From positions 496,001-560,000 of the forward strand of contig CALTVC010000001.1 in NCBI GenBank assembly GCA_943912855.1: a DNA stretch of 64,000 nucleotides. Direction: 5' to 3'. Below the pieces are notes generated by a model. It was not told where the DNA came from. It saw only the letters and a list, made by a program, of their open reading frames with translations, and made no database searches. Position numbers and translations under genes: made by a program. How positions within the stretch are numbered: the stretch's first letter is position 1; each line of letters begins with the position of its first letter. Shown piece after piece: positions 53,527-63,137 of the stretch. Source of the DNA: an uncultured Flavobacterium sp. (GTDB lineage Bacteria > Bacteroidota > Bacteroidia > Flavobacteriales > Flavobacteriaceae).

Positions 53527-53539
53527 ATCTGTATATTTT

Positions 53540-55549
53540 TTATTTGTAGTTCCTTGCCGCGATTTTGATGTACTCGTAATCAAGAACCTCTTTGTGAAGC
53601 ACCTCGTGGTTTATGTCGTCTCCCTGGTATTCCCAAGCTCCAACAAAGTTGAAGTTTTCATCGTCACGAAGGGTTTCTCCTTCAGCATCCTGGTACTCCT
53701 CACGGAAGTGACCACCACAAGATTCTTTACGTTGCAGCGCGTCGCGTGCCATAAGCTGTCCAAGTTCAATGAAGTCGGCCACACGAATGGCTTTTTCAAG
53801 CTCAGTGTTTAGCTCATCAGCAGTACCCGGAACATATACATTTTTAAAGAAGTCTGCTTTAAGCGCAGCAATCTCGGCAATAGCTTCGGTTAGTCCCTGC
53901 TCGTTACGTCCCATACCTACCTTGTTCCACATAATGTGTCCAAGTTCTTTGTGGAATGAATCTACAGACCTGTTACCGTTGTTGCTAAGGAAACCATCTA
54001 TCTGTGCTTTAACAGCAGCTTCGGCCTCATCAAACTCAGGTGTGTTTGTAGGTATTTTTCCGGTACGGATTTCATTGGCAAGATAATCAGATATCGTGTA
54101 CGGAAGTACAAAGTAACCATCGGCAAGACCCTGCATCAGCGCCGAAGCACCAAGGCGGTTAGCACCGTGGTCAGAGAAGTTAGCCTCACCTGCTACGAAA
54201 CAGCCCGGGATTGTACTCTGAAGGTTGTAATCTACCCATACACCACCCATAGTGTAGTGTACCGCAGGGTAAATCTTCATTGGTACTTCATACGGGTTTT
54301 CGTCGGTAATCTGCTGGTACATCTGGAAAAGGTTACCGTATTTCTCCTCAATCCATGCTTTACCAAGTTTGGTAATTTCAGCATCGGTTGGGTTATGGTT
54401 ACCCTGGGCGTAAGCGGTCTGACGTCCTTTGTTTATGATTTCTGAAGAGAAGTCAAGGTATACACCTTCGTTAGTATCGTTGTTTTCTATACCGAAACCG
54501 GCATCACAACGCTCCTTTGCAGCACGCGAAGCAACGTCACGCGGTACAAGGTTACCAAATGCTGGGTACCTTCTTTCAAGGAAATAATCCCTGTCTTCTT
54601 CAGCTATTTGCGGAGCTTTAAGCCTTCCTTCACGGATGGCTACAGCATCTTCAATCTTTTTAGGAACCCAGATACGGCCCGAGTTACGAAGCGACTCAGA
54701 CATCAGGGTTAGTTTACTCTGGTTAGTACCGTGTACCGGAATACAGGTAGGGTGAATTTGCACATAACAAGGGTTAGCAAAGTAAGCACCTCTTTTGTGA
54801 ATTTTCCAGCCTGCGGTTACGTTGCTACCCATAGCGTTTGTAGAAAGGAAGTACACGTTACCGTAACCACCCGAAGCAATGATTACCGCGTGTGCCGAAT
54901 GCCTTTCTATAGCACCTGTAATAAGGTTACGTGCTATGATACCACGAGCCTTACCGTCTACTTTTACAAGGTCAAGCATTTCGTGGCGGTTGTACATTTG
55001 TACACGACCAAGACCTATTTGCCTTGAAAGTGCAGAGTACGCACCAAGAAGTAGCTGCTGCCCTGTTTGGCCTGCCGCGTAAAATGTACGCTGTACCTGA
55101 GTACCACCAAACGAACGGTTGTCCAGCATTCCGCCGTAATCACGTGCGAAAGGAACACCCTGAGCCACACACTGGTCTATGATGTTTACCGAAACTTCGG
55201 CAAGACGGTGTACGTTAGCTTCACGCGCACGGTAGTCACCACCTTTAATAGTATCGTAGAAAAGCCTGTAAACGCTATCACCATCGTTCTGGTAGTTTTT
55301 AGCGGCGTTAATGCCACCCTGTGCAGCAATAGAGTGCGCACGGCGTGGTGAATCCTGGAAACAGAATGCCTTTACAGTATATCCCATTTCACCAAGTGAA
55401 GCAGCTGCCGAAGCACCGGCAAGACCGGTACCTACAACTATTACATCAATCTTCGGCCTGTTGTTTGGAGCAACAAGTTTAAGATGGTCTTTATATTTGG
55501 TCCATTTTACGGAGATTTCCCCGCCTGGTATCTTAGAATCTAACTTCAT
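53540..55549 (-). CDS. sdhA: Succinate dehydrogenase/fumarate reductase flavoprotein subunit
   Basis: A 669-residue flavoprotein that oxidises succinate to fumarate. The FAD-binding motif [20 protein letters not shown] is near residue 40, the covalent-FAD His in [18 protein letters not shown], and catalytic parts [13 protein letters not shown] and [16 protein letters not shown]. Length, the GRIWVPKK stretch and the three-gene layout with one cytochrome b subunit match the B-type enzyme (as in Bacteroides and epsilonproteobacteria) that can run in either direction. It lies 14 bases after sdhC. Confidence 0.97.
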   Translation of the reverse strand: MKLDSKIPGGEISVKWTKYKDHLKLVAPNNRPKIDVIVVGTGLAGASAAASLGEMGYTVKAFCFQDSPRRAHSIAAQGGINAAKNYQNDGDSVYRLFYDTIKGGDYRAREANVHRLAEVSVNIIDQCVAQGVPFARDYGGMLDNRSFGGTQVQRTFYAAGQTGQQLLLGAYSALSRQIGLGRVQMYNRHEMLDLVKVDGKARGIIARNLITGAIERHSAHAVIIASGGYGNVYFLSTNAMGSNVTAGWKIHKRGAYFANPCYVQIHPTCIPVHGTNQSKLTLMSESLRNSGRIWVPKKIEDAVAIREGRLKAPQIAEEDRDYFLERRYPAFGNLVPRDVASRAAKERCDAGFGIENNDTNEGVYLDFSSEIINKGRQTAYAQGNHNPTDAEITKLGKAWIEEKYGNLFQMYQQITDENPYEVPMKIYPAVHYTMGGVWVDYNLQSTIPGCFVAGEANFSDHGANRLGASALMQGLADGYFVLPYTISDYLANEIRTGKIPTNTPEFDEAEAAVKAQIDGFLSNNGNRSVDSFHKELGHIMWNKVGMGRNEQGLTEAIAEIAALKADFFKNVYVPGTADELNTELEKAIRVADFIELGQLMARDALQRKESCGGHFREEYQDAEGETLRDDENFNFVGAWEYQGDDINHEVLHKEVLDYEYIKIAARNYK

Positions 55550-55563
55550 ATCTCAGATGTTGA

Positions 55564-56403
55564 CTATTTTAGTATAAAGTGAATGTATAATGGTATGATG
55601 GCAAATGCAGCAGGAACTACAACAGCAAAACCATAACCAACTGATTTTATCAGGCCGTTGTATTTCGGGTTGTTAGCTCCAAGTGACTGGAACGCACTGC
55701 TGAAACCATGCCATAAGTGGAAACCAAGCGCTACCATGGCAAGGGCGTAAAGCACCGCTGCTATAAGTCCGAATTTTTCGTCTTTAAAAAACGCTTTGGT
55801 AATTTTGTAAAGATCCTTGTAACCTTCTTTTATTTTTACATTGGCCTGGCCGTCATAGAAAGACGTCCTGTCTTTTATAACCATGGCACCCTGGTCTACC
55901 TGCATCTTAGGGATGTAACCACCATCTGTAGTAACATAAAACTCCTGCGACTGCCCCTGAACCGTAATGGTTATGGTTTGTAGTGGCATTTTTTGGTCGA
56001 AGTGCATTACCGCCCAGAAGTTTGTCATGTGCGTTACAATGAATACAAGGATAATTGTACCCAGAACCGCCATGTTCCTTGAAGCCCACTTAGAGTTTTT
56101 AGAAGCACTGTTCATTACATACTTTACCGGCCTTGCCTTTTGGTTCTGCACCGTAAGTGCTATACCGTCTATAGCATGGAAAAGAATGGAAAAGTACGTA
56201 AGATACGATAAGATTTTCACCGCCGGGTTAGTGGTCATGAAAAGCGCGTATTGGTTAAAGTGAAGTGCGGCATCCTCACCAGTGGCAAGTAGCTGTAAAT
56301 TACCCAATAAGTGCCCTACAAGAAACAGGCAGAGAAATAAACCTGTTAAAGCCATCCAGTATTTTTTCGCTATGGAAGACTTCAAAAATGCAGATTTTGC
56401 CAT
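55564..56403 (-). CDS. sdhC: Succinate dehydrogenase cytochrome b558 subunit with unusual hydrophilic insert
   Basis: A 279-residue membrane anchor with about five transmembrane helices. Haem-ligand histidines are likely in GLFLCLFLVGHLLGN, SILFHAIDGIALTV, IVTHMTNFWAVMHF and GFHLWHGFSSAFQS. Between helices 3 and 4 (about residues 130-207) lies an 80-residue hydrophilic stretch (ITVQGQSQEFYVTTDGGYIP and so on), longer than in the family as I recall it (usually 220-230 residues total). It anchors SdhAB and passes electrons to menaquinone. Leads the sdhCAB operon. Confidence 0.93.
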   Translation of the reverse strand: MAKSAFLKSSIAKKYWMALTGLFLCLFLVGHLLGNLQLLATGEDAALHFNQYALFMTTNPAVKILSYLTYFSILFHAIDGIALTVQNQKARPVKYVMNSASKNSKWASRNMAVLGTIILVFIVTHMTNFWAVMHFDQKMPLQTITITVQGQSQEFYVTTDGGYIPKMQVDQGAMVIKDRTSFYDGQANVKIKEGYKDLYKITKAFFKDEKFGLIAAVLYALAMVALGFHLWHGFSSAFQSLGANNPKYNGLIKSVGYGFAVVVPAAFAIIPLYIHFILK

Positions 56404-56443
56404 AATGTTTGTTTAAAAGTATAAGGTTTTAAAAAAAATCAAA

Positions 56444-56474
56444 CAAAAATACTGCATAATAGTATTTACCACAA
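56444..56474 (-). promoter_or_regulatory. sdhCAB promoter
   Basis: On the minus strand TTG (56474-56472), a 20-base spacer and TATTTTTG (56451-56444), 40 bases before the sdhC ATG. Confidence 0.65.
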
Positions 56475-56628
56475 CCCTTGAGTTATAATTTATAATCAAT
56501 TTAAAGTAGCATTTTTTACAAGAATTTTGCATTAAAAATTTCACTTTGGTTTTTTTTACACCCAAAATATTGAGAATACACCAAAATATTTCACACTGAC
56601 AAAAACCAGCCTTTAACAACCTGTTTTA

Positions 56629-56642
56629 CTAAAACGTTTTAG
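56629..56642. promoter_or_regulatory. Perfect palindrome CTAAAACGTTTTAG
   Basis: A 14-bp perfect palindrome with a central CG, the shape of LacI-family operators, in the sdhC-mvaS divergent region, about 180 bases before sdhC's -7 element. It could bind a regulator of either gene. Confidence 0.4.
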
Positions 56643-56892
56643 ACACCCAAAAAAAGCGAGCAAAGACAGCTATAATTTGCAAAGAAAATATACATACTCA
56701 TCTGCGCATAGTCAACTCCATGTTATTGATAACCGATATAAATTAACCCGTCACACCCACAAAACTTTACAGATTAAAAACCACATCTCCTTATTTTTTG
56801 AAGATAGCAAAATTTTGCACAGCATTATTCATCATATATTCCATTAATACCATTTAGCACCATAGAAGTCCGGCTGATATGACTAAATTGAA

Positions 56893-56900
56893 TAAATTTG
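56893..56900 (+). promoter_or_regulatory. mvaS -7 element
   Basis: TAAATTTG, exact TAnnTTTG, 25 bases before the ATG at 56926. Confidence 0.5.
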
Positions 56901-56925
56901 CAGTTCTTCAAAACCTAACACAATA

Positions 56926-58287
56926 ATGAACACAGGAATTGATGCTATTGCGTACGACATAGCTAAAGTACACCTCCCAATCAAAGACCTGGCGATAGCC
57001 CGAAACATAGACCCTGACAAACTTGAAAAAGGCCTTGGCCTGCTAAAAATGACCCTGCCCGATGTACATCAGGACACTGTGGTTTTTGGTGCCAATGCCC
57101 TTACAAGACTTATAGACGACAACCACCTTAACCCTGCCGACATAGCACGTATTTATGTAGGTACCGAAAGTGGCATAGACAACTCTAAGCCCATAGCTTC
57201 GTTTATCGTAACGCTTATGGAGCAGAAGTACGGACATAACAGCTTCCTGCATACTGACGTAGTGGACCTTACCTTTGCCTGCATAGGTGCGGTAGACGCG
57301 TTACAGAACTGTATTGATTTCGTTCGTCTTAACCCGGATAAGAAAGCCGTGGTCATAGCCAGCGACATAGCCAAATACGACCTTGAAAGCGGTGGCGAAT
57401 ATACCCAGGGTGCAGGAGCGGTTGCATTATTGGTTAGCGCTAATCCGCGAATCATTGCGTTTGACACTACCTGGGCGGTAAGTACCCGTGGTGTGTTCGA
57501 CTTTTTTAAGCCGTACCGCACCATTGCAAAAAAAGACATTACAAACATTGAGGCTAACGAACCTTGGTTCGGTAACCTTGAGGCACACATAGAAATACAC
57601 AAAGACCAGCCGGTTTTTGACGGGCAGTACAGCAACACGGTATATACAGAACGTACAAGGGAAGCCTACTTTTCATTTAAGGAACTTACCAAGACCGAAG
57701 GTTCGCTTTACGAAACCTGGGAGAGCATTATCATGCACCTCCCGTACGCATTTCAGGGACGTCGTATGTTCTCAGAAATTTTCGCGTTGGATGCAGCTAC
57801 TCCACTGCTTACCGGAACAGAAGATACTACCGAGTTTGCCAACCGCGTTAAGGAGATAGGCAAGAGCGATGATTACAAAGCTTTTGTAAACCAAAAACTG
57901 CAACCCGCCGAACCAGCCTCTTCATTAATAGGCAACCTGTACACCGGCTCTATTTTTATGGGCTTATTAAGCGCATTGGTAGTTAAAGCCGAGCAAGGCA
58001 CCGAGCTTGAAGGCAAGAAATTTGGCTTCCTTGCTTACGGTAGTGGTTCTAAGAGCAAGGCGTTCCAGGGTACACTGCAAAGCGGCTGGAAACCGGCTGC
58101 CGAAAAAGCACGCCTGTTTGAAACCCTGGCGACAAGCACCGCGGTAGATTTTGAAACCTACAACAAACTCCACAAAAAAGAGATGCATTACAGCGTAGTA
58201 GCTCCTGTAAACGAGTGGATTTTAGACAAAATAGAAACCGAACTCCCTAACCTTACTGGTGCCCGTTACTACCGTTGGGTAGAGTAA
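56926..58287 (+). CDS. mvaS: Hydroxymethylglutaryl-CoA synthase
   Basis: A 453-residue thiolase-fold enzyme joining acetyl-CoA and acetoacetyl-CoA in the mevalonate pathway, which Flavobacteriaceae use for isoprenoid and menaquinone precursors. The general-base Glu81 is in VGTESGIDNSKPIA, the nucleophile Cys119 in LTFACIGAVDALQN, and the later His-containing region around LPYAFQGRRMFSE. It is longer than Gram-positive MvaS (about 390) by insertions in the C-terminal half, typical of the Bacteroidota form as I recall. It converges with the sensor gene, with a bidirectional terminator between. Confidence 0.92.
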   Translation: MNTGIDAIAYDIAKVHLPIKDLAIARNIDPDKLEKGLGLLKMTLPDVHQDTVVFGANALTRLIDDNHLNPADIARIYVGTESGIDNSKPIASFIVTLMEQKYGHNSFLHTDVVDLTFACIGAVDALQNCIDFVRLNPDKKAVVIASDIAKYDLESGGEYTQGAGAVALLVSANPRIIAFDTTWAVSTRGVFDFFKPYRTIAKKDITNIEANEPWFGNLEAHIEIHKDQPVFDGQYSNTVYTERTREAYFSFKELTKTEGSLYETWESIIMHLPYAFQGRRMFSEIFALDAATPLLTGTEDTTEFANRVKEIGKSDDYKAFVNQKLQPAEPASSLIGNLYTGSIFMGLLSALVVKAEQGTELEGKKFGFLAYGSGSKSKAFQGTLQSGWKPAAEKARLFETLATSTAVDFETYNKLHKKEMHYSVVAPVNEWILDKIETELPNLTGARYYRWVE

Positions 58288-58341
58288 TTGGGTTATACGG
58301 TTATTTGGTTATGCGGTAATTCGTGGATTCGTTAATTCGAG

Positions 58342-58376
58342 AAAAGCCCGAACTATGTTATAGTTCGGGCTTTTTT
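58342..58376. terminator. Bidirectional terminator
   Basis: AAAAGCCCGAACTAT (58342-58356) pairs perfectly with ATAGTTCGGGCTTTT (58360-58374) around GTT; T runs on the plus side and A runs upstream serve both directions. Confidence 0.92.
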
Positions 58377-58417
58377 ATTTCAAAATGTCATACGGCTGAA
58401 TTCATAGTATGCGTTAT

Positions 58418-58516
58418 TCCATTTTGAGCGTAACGCAGTGGAGTCGAAAAATCTCAAATTTAGAGTAGAGATTTAACTTCGTTGAACCTTTCGGTTTCTC
58501 CTATCGTCGAAATGGA
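58418..58516. repeat. Inverted-repeat element, CCATTTTGAGCG...CGTCGAAATGGAA type
   Basis: Ends CCATTTTGAGCG and CGTCGAAATGGAA face each other around AATCTCAAATTTAGAGTAGAGATTT; same family as 42741-42835. Confidence 0.75.
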
Positions 58517-58583
58517 ACACCGGATACCCTATTTGCTCTAAAATCCACGAATCCACGAATTACCGCATAACCGTATAACCCAA

Positions 58584-61445
58584 TTACTCTCCCTCACCTA
58601 CCGCAATTCCCTCTAAAAAAGCCGAAAAATTATCCTCATTCGCTACATCCAGTTTTTTACGGATGCGGTAACGTGCATTTTCTACCCCGCGCAATGATAT
58701 ACCCAGCAATGGCGCTATCTCTTTATTGGCAAGGTTCATTTTTACAAAAGCACACAGGCGAAGTTCCCGCTTGGTAAGCGTAGGATTCAACTCTTTAAGT
58801 TTCTCAAAAAAATTGTGGTGTACCTTTTCAAAATGCACATCAAACACCTCCATATATTCCTCGCCTATTCGATGGCGATTCAGCTTTTGGAACATCTCTA
58901 ATAACTTCTTCCGCGACTCCTCATTGCGCAGGTATTCCTTTAGCTCTTTCAGGTCGTCAGTAATTTCAGCAAAGAAATCCTTTTTCTGCACCAGGAGCAT
59001 GGTATAGTTGGCAAGCTCCTTACTCTTATGTATCACATCTTCTTCTAGCAAAGCCTTATCGCGTATTACCGCTTCCTTATCGCGCTGTAGTTTAAGTTGT
59101 TCCAGCTCCAGTTCCAGCAGGCGTTTGCTACGCTCGGCTTCGCGGGTACTTTTAAGACGCTCATAACGGATGCGCCTCTTCACCAAAACCCGAATACCAA
59201 ATATGGCAAACAATGCCAATATAACATACAGCGCGTACGCCCATTGGGTTTCAAACCAGCGGGGTAGCACGGTAAAACTATACTGCGCCACGGCACCTGC
59301 AATGCCTGCCGTATTACGGCTGCGCACCTTAAATATATACGTGCCCGGACGGAGATGGGTATATTCCTTATAGGGTTCGCTTTGCCATGGACTCCACTCC
59401 GTGTCATTATTTTCAAGGAAATAGCTGTATTGCACTTCGGTGCCGTGCGGCATTTTTGGCGCAGCAAAATCTATCCGAATCACATCAGTACGATTAGGCA
59501 GCTCTACAGGCCCTGATTTTACCGAAAGGCTCACCGGGTTCTGGATGCGGTTTCGGGTATAGGAAACCCCTGTAACCTGTGTAGAAACTGCCGTAGTAGC
59601 CGGAGTGTTCTTCAGGTTGTATACAAAAAGCCCGTTGGTTGTACCAAAAAGCACCTTATCATTCGGCAAGCCCAACAGGCATTCCATACCACGGTTAAAG
59701 GTACCTTTCAGGTTGAGGAACAACTCTTTTTCAATTGCATTATTTGTTCCAAAATACCCCGCTTCATCATCCTGTACAAACCAGGTACGATTGCCGTACT
59801 GCAATAATTTACGGGTGTTTTTAGATGTATCAAGTATCTTATTGAGCACTTCAAACGGACGGAAACGCCCCGACAGGTTATCAAACGTATACACACCCGT
59901 GTTGGTGGTAAAAACCACCTTGCCATTCCATCGGAACACGTTAACATTCAGCGGGTTTTTTAATCCATTGGCATTCGTAAAACGGTCTACCGCGCTTACA
60001 CGGGTGTATGCAGGGTCTATACGAACGCGGTATACTCCCTGGTAGCCATGGCAAATCCAATAGGTATCGGGTTCATCTGCGGGCAGTATGTCGCGTGCCG
60101 ACTCATTGAAACCTGCAATTTTATCCCGTAAAATCCATTTACCGTTTTGATTTTCTAAAAGGTAAAGCCCGTTATACTGAGAAGCAAGGTAAAAACCCGG
60201 TCGGTTTGTAACGGGGGTAATTTTCCAGAAACCCACCGCGCCCTCAATTTTAGTAGCCGTAGTTCCTGATATTTCATAAAGCCCCGTATCTGCCGAGGCA
60301 ATTACCGAATTCCCTGCCTTTTGCACACTCCATACCTGCCCCTGCACTCCCGTAACCTTTATGAAATCAGGCACGGCATCAGTATAATTCGCCATATAAA
60401 CACCTTGCGTGGTAGCCACATACAGCATAGATTCATCAGGTAAAACATCATACACAGAAGCTTTGTTAAACAGCATCTTATATGGCGAATGGAAATCGGC
60501 ATAGGCGAGTCCGTTGTTTTGTAATATCCAGATATTGCCGTCGGCAGCACGATAGAGTTTTTGCACCACCTCATTGCCCAGCCCCGTAAATGCAGGGGTA
60601 TTACGGCTTACCTCTCCGGTACGGCTAATGCTTATAATGCCCGAATCCACACTACCTATATATAAACTACCGTCAGGATTTTTAAGTGCCGATGTAGCCC
60701 TTCCCGGATGGTTGGCATCAAAAAAACGGTTCATGAGTTTCATACTACCATTAGCGAGTTCCCCCAGATAAAGCCCGCCCTCAAGGGTAATTGCCCAGAT
60801 GGTTCCGGTACGTTCACCAGGAAGTATTTCGGCTATGTTCTCATTATTATACGTAGCCGATGCAAATGCCATGACCAGCGTATTGCTCACGGGTTGCAGG
60901 GTAAGTATGCCGTGACCTTCTTCCTCTACATAATAGTTATTACCCGCCACCGTAGAGTAATTAAACATGGAAGCAGACGGTATGCGCGTAGCCGTTTTCC
61001 CTGCCGAAATGATGATTTCGCCATAAGCCCGGTACAGCATCCGGCTATTAAAGTGCTGTATATCCCAAATATTTTCTACGTTTTCCCCCTGCCCTATGAT
61101 GTCTTTTATAAGAGAACGATAGGCATACTGGCCGTTTTGTTTTTTATAAACAATACCCGTTTCGTCATAGCCGCCGGCATATATTTGCCCATTAATCCCT
61201 TTGGCAAGGCTACGAACTGACGAATTATTAGGTAAGGTAACTTTTTGCCAACGCTCGCCGTCATAGACCAAAACCCCGTCGTTATTGCCAAAAAACAGCG
61301 TACCGTCTGCCCCTTCAGTGACAGCCCAAAACTGGCTGTCGGCATTGAAGTCGGATTTTAAAAACTTATGGATTTTTAAACTTTCCTGTCCTTTCAGCAA
61401 AAGAGGACTGAGCAGCAGGAATATTTTTAAAACGATTTCTTTCAT
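58584..61445 (-). CDS. One-chain membrane sensor: propeller, Y_Y_Y domain, LuxR-type HTH
   Basis: A 953-residue protein that starts at the signal-like helix MKEIVLKIFLLLSPLLLKGQ (61445; the longer frame to 61496 puts 17 residues before it). Residues about 30-600 are beta-propeller repeats (QFWAVTEGADGTLFFGNNDG, GRTWFVQDDEAGYFG-like), 660-725 a Y_Y_Y domain, 735-757 a transmembrane helix, 770-860 a coiled coil, and 885-945 a LuxR-type HTH (LTKRELRLCAFVKMNLANKE then IAPLLGIS). It has no HisKA or HATPase domain, so it should bind DNA directly after periplasmic sensing. It is divergent from GH30 and GH3 genes, its likely targets. Confidence 0.9.
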   Translation of the reverse strand: MKEIVLKIFLLLSPLLLKGQESLKIHKFLKSDFNADSQFWAVTEGADGTLFFGNNDGVLVYDGERWQKVTLPNNSSVRSLAKGINGQIYAGGYDETGIVYKKQNGQYAYRSLIKDIIGQGENVENIWDIQHFNSRMLYRAYGEIIISAGKTATRIPSASMFNYSTVAGNNYYVEEEGHGILTLQPVSNTLVMAFASATYNNENIAEILPGERTGTIWAITLEGGLYLGELANGSMKLMNRFFDANHPGRATSALKNPDGSLYIGSVDSGIISISRTGEVSRNTPAFTGLGNEVVQKLYRAADGNIWILQNNGLAYADFHSPYKMLFNKASVYDVLPDESMLYVATTQGVYMANYTDAVPDFIKVTGVQGQVWSVQKAGNSVIASADTGLYEISGTTATKIEGAVGFWKITPVTNRPGFYLASQYNGLYLLENQNGKWILRDKIAGFNESARDILPADEPDTYWICHGYQGVYRVRIDPAYTRVSAVDRFTNANGLKNPLNVNVFRWNGKVVFTTNTGVYTFDNLSGRFRPFEVLNKILDTSKNTRKLLQYGNRTWFVQDDEAGYFGTNNAIEKELFLNLKGTFNRGMECLLGLPNDKVLFGTTNGLFVYNLKNTPATTAVSTQVTGVSYTRNRIQNPVSLSVKSGPVELPNRTDVIRIDFAAPKMPHGTEVQYSYFLENNDTEWSPWQSEPYKEYTHLRPGTYIFKVRSRNTAGIAGAVAQYSFTVLPRWFETQWAYALYVILALFAIFGIRVLVKRRIRYERLKSTREAERSKRLLELELEQLKLQRDKEAVIRDKALLEEDVIHKSKELANYTMLLVQKKDFFAEITDDLKELKEYLRNEESRKKLLEMFQKLNRHRIGEEYMEVFDVHFEKVHHNFFEKLKELNPTLTKRELRLCAFVKMNLANKEIAPLLGISLRGVENARYRIRKKLDVANEDNFSAFLEGIAVGEGE

Positions 61446-61600
61446 AATTACTTCGTCGGTGTACACAGTAGCGAAAACGTTGTAAAAATAAATCATTTTA
61501 ATTACAGATAATCAAAAAGGAGAACAAAAAGTGTATGATTTATTTACACATAATAATTTGAATATAAATATTTTAAAAATAAAAACGAAATAAAAACGTA

Positions 61601-61614
61601 TTACGTTAGCGTAA
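61601..61614. promoter_or_regulatory. Short inverted repeat upstream of GH30, possible regulator site
   Basis: TTACG (61601-61605), TTAG spacer, CGTAA (61610-61614), about 30 bases upstream of the TTG of the GH30 promoter. Plausible site for the divergent LuxR-type sensor; short enough to be chance. Confidence 0.3.
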
Positions 61615-61643
61615 CGATGTAGGCAAAGTGTAGCGGGTTTTGG

Positions 61644-61672
61644 TTGCAAAACATAAAGGCGCATTAATTTTG
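61644..61672 (+). promoter_or_regulatory. Promoter of the GH30-GH3 unit
   Basis: TTG (61644-61646), an 18-base spacer and TAATTTTG (61665-61672), 40 bases before the ATG at 61713. Confidence 0.65.
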
Positions 61673-61712
61673 GATTTGAACACGGCGAGTGTGTTCACCC
61701 AATTTCAACTTT

Positions 61713-63137
61713 ATGATACACCCTATCAGAAAAACGATTTCAACTTTTGCAACCGGGATAACCTGTGCCATGCTGGTGAGCGCATGCGCAGGTTCCGGTA
61801 GCGCAAATGCAAACAGAGAAAAAAGTACCGCGTACATAACCATGCCCGATAAATCGGCATTGCTACAACCGGTGCTACTAACTAGCAACTTTGCCACTAC
61901 ACATGTGCAACTTTCCATTAACACCGGTAGCACCTACCAGGAAATGGACGGTTTCGGTTTTACCCTTACCGGAGGAAGCGCCCTGCACATTAGTAAAATG
62001 AGCAGCGAAGCCCGCGCGAAACTATTAAAAGAAATCTTCGGGGACGGACCGCAAGACATCGGTGTGAGTTTTATCCGCGTAAGCGTAGGCGCATCAGATC
62101 TTGATGAACTGTTGTTTTCCTACAACGACCTGCCCGCCGGACAAACCGACCCAAACATTGAAAAGTTCGACTTAGGTTATGACAAGAAGTACCTCATCCC
62201 GGTACTGAAACAAATCCTTGCCATCAACCCGAACATAAAACTGCTTGCCTCTCCATGGTCGCCACCCGTGTGGATGAAGGACAACGGCGATACCCGCGGA
62301 GGAAGCCTTAAACCTGAATATTATCCGTCGTATGCCAAATACCTGGTAAAGTATATTCAGGAAATGAAAAAAGAAGGCATAAATATTTATGCCCTTACCA
62401 TACAAAACGAACCATTGCACCCCGGCAATAACCCAAGCCTGCTGATGCCTGCCGATGCCCAAAAAGTGTTTGTAAGGGATCATCTTGGCGCAGCCTTTTC
62501 CAAAAACAATATCCAAACCCGGATCATTATTTATGACCACAATGCCGACAGGCCCGATTACCCGATTAGCATACTAAACGACCCACAAGCCGCGAAGTAT
62601 ATAGACGGTTCGGCTTTTCACCTGTATGGTGGAAAGGTAAGTGCCATAAGTGAGGTCCACAATGCCCACCCAGACAAAAACCTGTATTTTACAGAACAAT
62701 GGGTGGGCGCGCCGGGAGATTTTGCCAAAGAAATGACCTGGCATACCGAAAACCTTATCATTGGTGCTCCGCGCAATTGGTGCAAAACCGTACTGGAATG
62801 GAATCTTGCCGCAGACAACGCCCAGGAACCGCACACCGACCGTGGTGGCTGCAAAGGCTGTCTTGGCGCGGTAACCATAACCGGAGATGCATACACCCGC
62901 GAACCCGCGTATTACATCATAGCACAGGCGAGTAAGTTTGTGCCAGCAGGTTCGGTACGGGTGGAGAGTAACCTGCCGCAAGATTTACCAAACGTAGCGT
63001 ACAAAATCCCTGACGGTAAAACGGTAGCCATTATTCAGAACACGTCTGAAAGTGAAAAATCAGTAGATGTTACCGATGGCACAAAGAAAACAACACTAAC
63101 CCTTAAAGCGGGTGGCATAGCTACCCTTGTACTATAA
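61713..63137 (+). CDS. Glycoside hydrolase family 30 lipoprotein
   Basis: A 474-residue lipoprotein with lipobox LVSAC (Cys25). The start at 61713 is chosen over 61689 for the signal peptide. It has the GH30 (beta/alpha)8 barrel with the side beta-domain: entry YQEMDGFGFTLTGGSALHI, SPWSPPVWMKDNGDTRGG, acid/base Glu233 in IQNEP and nucleophile Glu328 in YFTEQW, then a C-terminal beta-sandwich (AIIQNTSESEKSVDVTDGTK). GH30 enzymes act on beta-1,6-glucan, xylan or glucosylceramide-like linkages. The next gene begins at its stop codon. Confidence 0.94.
   Translation: MIHPIRKTISTFATGITCAMLVSACAGSGSANANREKSTAYITMPDKSALLQPVLLTSNFATTHVQLSINTGSTYQEMDGFGFTLTGGSALHISKMSSEARAKLLKEIFGDGPQDIGVSFIRVSVGASDLDELLFSYNDLPAGQTDPNIEKFDLGYDKKYLIPVLKQILAINPNIKLLASPWSPPVWMKDNGDTRGGSLKPEYYPSYAKYLVKYIQEMKKEGINIYALTIQNEPLHPGNNPSLLMPADAQKVFVRDHLGAAFSKNNIQTRIIIYDHNADRPDYPISILNDPQAAKYIDGSAFHLYGGKVSAISEVHNAHPDKNLYFTEQWVGAPGDFAKEMTWHTENLIIGAPRNWCKTVLEWNLAADNAQEPHTDRGGCKGCLGAVTITGDAYTREPAYYIIAQASKFVPAGSVRVESNLPQDLPNVAYKIPDGKTVAIIQNTSESEKSVDVTDGTKKTTLTLKAGGIATLVL

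Larger units (their letters stand above)
56404..56925. other. Divergent intergenic region between sdhC and HMG-CoA synthase
   Basis: AT-rich 520 bases holding the sdh promoter (56444-56474), a perfect 14-bp palindrome (56629-56642) and the mvaS promoter (56893-56900). A 68-codon minus-strand frame at 56413-56619 is dismissed as chance. Confidence 0.65.
58281..58590. repeat. Large inverted repeat spanning both convergent gene ends
   Basis: AGAGTAATTGGGTTATACGG plus TTAT (58281-58304) is perfectly complementary to 58567-58590. Beyond these arms, GCGGTAATTCGTGGATTCG (from about 58313) is matched by the complement at 58546-58566, with one TTGGTTAT extra in the left arm. The arms contain the final codons and stops of both mvaS (ends 58287) and the sensor gene (starts 58584 on minus). 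Confidence 0.85.

Noticed and set aside
56413..56619. 68-codon minus-strand frame in the sdhC-mvaS intergenic region
   Set aside because: It overlaps the sdhCAB promoter, has low complexity and a poor start context.
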